Below the pieces are notes generated by a model. The model searched no databases. It worked only from the letters and a program-made list of their open reading frames with translations, and was not told the origin of the DNA. Both the position numbers and the translations under genes were made by a program. A DNA stretch of 8,023 nucleotides from Parvibaculum sp036499025. GTDB lineage: Bacteria; Pseudomonadota; Alphaproteobacteria; Parvibaculales; Parvibaculaceae. Numbering within the stretch: the first letter of the stretch is position 1; every line of letters begins with the position of its first letter. Positions 6,577 through 8,023 of this stretch are shown piece after piece. The stretch lies in NCBI GenBank assembly GCA_036499025.1, contig DASYEM010000055.1, positions 1-8,023 on the forward strand, given 5' to 3'.

Positions 6577-6732
6577 CGGGCCTCGTCCTTCGAGACGCGA
6601 TGCGTTCCGCATCGCTCCTCAGGATGAGGGTTTATGTGCTGAATGAATTCCTCATCCTGAGGAGCCGCGAAGCGGCGTCTCGAAGCATGCCCTTGGGCCA
6701 GCCGAAGGCTGGTCCCGAGGGGACGAGGCCCC
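6577..6732. repeat. Composite palindromic element, family A copy 3
   Basis: The left arm (6577-6629) has tip GCGATGCG-TTC-CGCATCGC, the spacer is about 20 nt, and the right arm (6650-6732) has tip GCCGC-GAA-GCGGC. The right arm holds a nested 35-bp hairpin identical to that of copy 2, followed by GGACGAGGCCCC. It lies between the convergent cysW and GIY-YIG genes: 2 bp from the cysW stop, and its last base is shared with the GIY-YIG stop codon. This position suits a bidirectional transcript-end structure. Confidence 0.92.
6686..6720. repeat. Nested hairpin inside family A copy 3
   Basis: It is identical over 35 bp to 3527-3561: CCTTGGG/CCCGAGG and CCAGCC/GGCTGG stems with a GAA loop and one bulged T. 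It occupies the same position in the right arm, between TCGAAG and GGACGAGG. Confidence 0.85.
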
Positions 6733-7016
6733 TACCTCCGAGACGCGGAAAGCTCACTCAACTTCTCAAAGTCACCCGCGATCAGCGCCTCCTTCTTCGC
6801 CCACCCCCAACCCTTTAACTTACGCTCGGCAGCGATGGCATCCGTTATGCGTTCGAAATCCTCGTGATAGACAAGCACAACCGGCCGCCGTGTAAACGTA
6901 TACCCGCCAAACGCACCCGCATTGTGTTGAAGAATTCGCCGCTCAAGCGAACCGCGCGCCGACCCGACATAATAGCTTCCGTCACTGCATCGCAGAATAT
7001 AAACAAATGCATTCAT
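6732..7016 (-). CDS. Small GIY-YIG nuclease domain protein (UPF0213/YhbQ-like)
   Basis: This 94-residue single-domain protein carries the GIY-YIG nuclease fold. The two motif strands read VYI (5-7) and YVG (16-18) in VYILRCSDGSYYVG; conserved positions follow at Arg26/Arg27 and His31, and a candidate metal-binding Glu64 in AAERKLKGW (62-70). The end is KKEALIAGDFEKL (74-86). Small stand-alone members of this family have poorly known roles; DNA cleavage or repair is inferred from the fold (UvrC and homing-endonuclease relatives). I chose the ATG at 7014-7016 because MNAFVYIL is the usual family beginning; an upstream extension to 7058 would be encoded by the neighbouring repeat. The nearest ribosome-binding word is GAGG inside that repeat, 12 nt upstream. 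Palindromic elements bracket the gene with almost no other intergenic DNA. Confidence 0.88.
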   Translation of the reverse strand: MNAFVYILRCSDGSYYVGSARGSLERRILQHNAGAFGGYTFTRRPVVLVYHEDFERITDAIAAERKLKGWGWAKKEALIAGDFEKLSELSASRR

Positions 7017-7024
7017 CGAATGTC

Positions 7025-7109
7025 CGGGCCTCGTCCTTCGAGACGCGATGCCTTGCATCGCTCCTCAGGATGAGGATTTATTTCCAAGCGAGTCTTTATC
7101 CTGAGGAGC
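7025..7109. repeat. Family A element copy 4, right arm truncated
   Basis: The left arm (7025-7075) is complete: CGGGCCTCGTCC, tip GCGATGC-CTT-GCATCGC, CCTCAGGATGAGG. After a spacer only ATCCTGAGGAGC (7098-7109) of a right arm remains, and the match stops where the tip hairpin should start. It lies 8 bp upstream of the GIY-YIG start codon, so the message of that gene probably carries the left-arm hairpin in its leader and may use its GAGG as ribosome site. Confidence 0.85.
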
Positions 7110-7110
7110 T

Positions 7111-7139
7111 ATTAAAATTGACCGTACACGAATAATCAA
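7111..7139 (-). promoter_or_regulatory. Candidate sigma-70-type promoter for the GIY-YIG gene
   Basis: Read on the minus strand, TTGATT (7134-7139) and TTTAAT (7111-7116) are separated by exactly 17 nt within an AT-rich patch of otherwise GC-rich DNA. Matches to the consensus hexamers are 4/6 and 5/6. Transcription from here would cross the copy 4 palindrome and reach the GIY-YIG start about 90 nt downstream. AT-rich DNA gives such matches by chance, so this is a moderate call. Confidence 0.35.
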
Positions 7140-7167
7140 CTCTCATTTCAATATCCAATGAATTTAT

Positions 7168-7213
7168 CCCTCATCCTGAGGAGCCGCGAAGCGGCATCTC
7201 GAAGGACGAGGCC
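7168..7213. repeat. Solitary right arm of family A element
   Basis: CCCTCATCCTGAGGAG, tip GCCGC-GAA-GCGGC and CATCTCGAAGGACGAGGCC make a full right arm without the nested hairpin; it shows the uninterrupted form of the site. It is separated from the truncated arm of copy 4 by about 58 bp of AT-rich DNA. Its AATGAATT leader (7157-7164) also precedes the right arm of copy 3 (6642-6649). It ends 19 bp beyond the 3' end of the DUF4336 gene. Confidence 0.85.
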
Positions 7214-7232
7214 ACTGCCCCGCCACCGCCCC

Positions 7233-7976
7233 CTAAACACCCACCCACGCAAAAGCCCGCCGCAATTCCGCTTCCGCATCGCGCTCATAGCAGCGCCCAT
7301 GCGTCACGATGATCCGCGCAGGCCCCCAGCCGATCATCGTCTCGACGGCCCTCTTCAATTCACTGCGGCTCCCCACGAACGTCGCGCGCATATCGCGCGG
7401 CATGGAGCCATGCGGATCGAGCACCCCGCCGAGACGGCAAATGAACCGCCACAACCGCCCGTGCAGTTTCTCCGGCTCGAAATTTTCAATGAGGTCGGTG
7501 AGAACAAGGGTGCGCGACGCCTTGTGAAAAAAATCCGCTTCCGCCATGAATTGCCCCGAAACGACGACATGATCGATTTCGCCGCTCCATTCGGCAACCG
7601 GCGACGCCCCGAGCACATAATCAAAGGCCGCGCCGCGCTTGCGTGCATTTTCCTCGACACCCGGCGGCGCGAATGAAAGCGCTTGCGGATAGCTGAGCTG
7701 CCAGTCGCGCAGCCACCAATAATGAATCCGGTTCGGCGCGACGAGAAAACGCACCGGCCCCAGCGCGTCGATTTCGGCTTTCAACGACGGCGTGATGTCC
7801 GTCGGCGAATGCACCCACAAACCGCCATCGCCAAGACGCACCACCGTCATTCGCGTCGAAAACGGCAGGCTCGTCCACAACCACTTCATGCGGATCACCG
7901 GCCCATCGACAATCCACAGATCGTCGGCGACAGGCTTCAGCACATTGATCGGCGCATATGGATCGAGATCGAACAT
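7233..7976 (-). CDS. DUF4336 family protein (metallo-beta-lactamase-like fold)
   Basis: The protein has about 247 residues and matches the DUF4336 pattern. Numbering from the ATG at 7979, visible blocks are LKPVADDLWIVDGP (14-27), PFSTRMTVVRLGDGGLWVHS (39-58), LGPVRFLVAPNRIHYWWL (73-90), ASRTLVLTDLIENF (154-167) and IIVTHGRCY (223-231). The strand order and spaced His/Asp residues (His57, His86, His152, Asp162, His227) suggest a metallo-beta-lactamase-like fold, but the canonical HxHxDH metal motif is replaced by HSPTDI. Catalytic role and substrate are unknown. No signal peptide or membrane segment is evident. Two ATGs stand in tandem (7979 and 7976). AAGGGG (7982-7987) is 2 nt from the first and 5 nt from the second, so I prefer the second. 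It is on the same strand as the GIY-YIG gene, 216 bp upstream of it, with repeats and a candidate promoter between, so co-transcription is uncertain. Confidence 0.85.
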   Translation of the reverse strand: MFDLDPYAPINVLKPVADDLWIVDGPVIRMKWLWTSLPFSTRMTVVRLGDGGLWVHSPTDITPSLKAEIDALGPVRFLVAPNRIHYWWLRDWQLSYPQALSFAPPGVEENARKRGAAFDYVLGASPVAEWSGEIDHVVVSGQFMAEADFFHKASRTLVLTDLIENFEPEKLHGRLWRFICRLGGVLDPHGSMPRDMRATFVGSRSELKRAVETMIGWGPARIIVTHGRCYERDAEAELRRAFAWVGV

Positions 7977-7998
7977 CATCTCCCCTTTGCGAGCCCTT

Positions 7999-8023
7999 CC
8001 TTCACCTCCCCCTCGCGGGGAGG
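7999..8023. repeat. Family C repeat, cut by the window end
   Basis: CCTTCACCTCCCC, CTCGC and GGGGAGG repeat the left hairpin of 4725-4783 with one base difference in the loop. The rest of the element would lie beyond the window. It sits about 20 bp upstream of the DUF4336 start codon on the minus strand. Confidence 0.6.

Noticed and set aside
5665..6627. 320-codon plus-strand open frame overlapping cysW
   Set aside because: It is Arg/His/Pro-rich with no family resemblance and lies in an alternate frame of the clear cysW gene; GC-rich codon bias produces such frames.
7017..7058. Upstream start for the GIY-YIG protein adding 14 residues
   Set aside because: The extension is translated repeat sequence. 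MNAFVYIL is the standard beginning of this family.
7098..7184. ATCCTGAGGAGC duplication as target-site duplication of a 63-bp insertion
   Set aside because: The native upstream CCTC is next to the second copy, not the first, which is the reverse of what a simple insertion would leave; recombination between elements fits better.
7025..7213. Possible CRISPR-like array from the repeated arms
   Set aside because: Copies are inverted, spacing is irregular, and there are no uniform spacers or cas genes; the pattern is that of palindromic intergenic elements.

Overview
The window looks like chromosomal DNA of a GC-rich alphaproteobacterium, probably Hyphomicrobiales (Rhizobiales). This inference rests on strong G/C preference at third codon positions, the protein variants seen, and the palindromic repeats that fill the gaps between genes, of a kind I recall from Bradyrhizobium-like genomes. 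No sequence feature fixes the genus. Eight protein genes are visible: six on the plus strand, then two on the minus strand. I see no tRNA, rRNA, CRISPR array, transposase or phage gene.

Positions 1-1124 hold the 3' part of purB (adenylosuccinate lyase). A repeat-rich gap follows, then a histidine phosphatase family protein (1410-2129) and a Gfo/Idh/MocA-type NAD(P)-dependent oxidoreductase (2267-3415). An AT-rich, promoter-like island (about 3597-3670) precedes a sulfate-uptake cluster: periplasmic sulfate-binding protein (3701-4714), permease cysT (4884-5720) and permease cysW (5717-6574). A strong hairpin lies between the binding protein and the permeases. The ATPase gene cysA, expected after cysW, is absent here, so the importer must take its ATPase from elsewhere. 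On the minus strand are a small GIY-YIG nuclease domain protein (6732-7016) and a DUF4336 protein (7233-7976).

The most striking content is between the genes. A composite palindromic element occurs four times (2135-2248, 3417-3573, 6577-6732 and a rearranged copy at 7025-7213). It has two inverted arms, each an imperfect hairpin with conserved flanks and a variable but always self-complementary tip. In three cases it begins 2-5 bp after a stop codon. Two copies carry an identical 35-bp hairpin nested in the right arm, absent from the other two. The GIY-YIG gene is fitted exactly between two of these elements: its stop codon shares a base with one, and its start lies 8 bp from the other. At least two further repeat families are present (1231-1312; 4725-4783 and 7999-8023). 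No gene system here is clearly new. The repeat architecture, and its fit around the GIY-YIG gene, is the part most worth following up.
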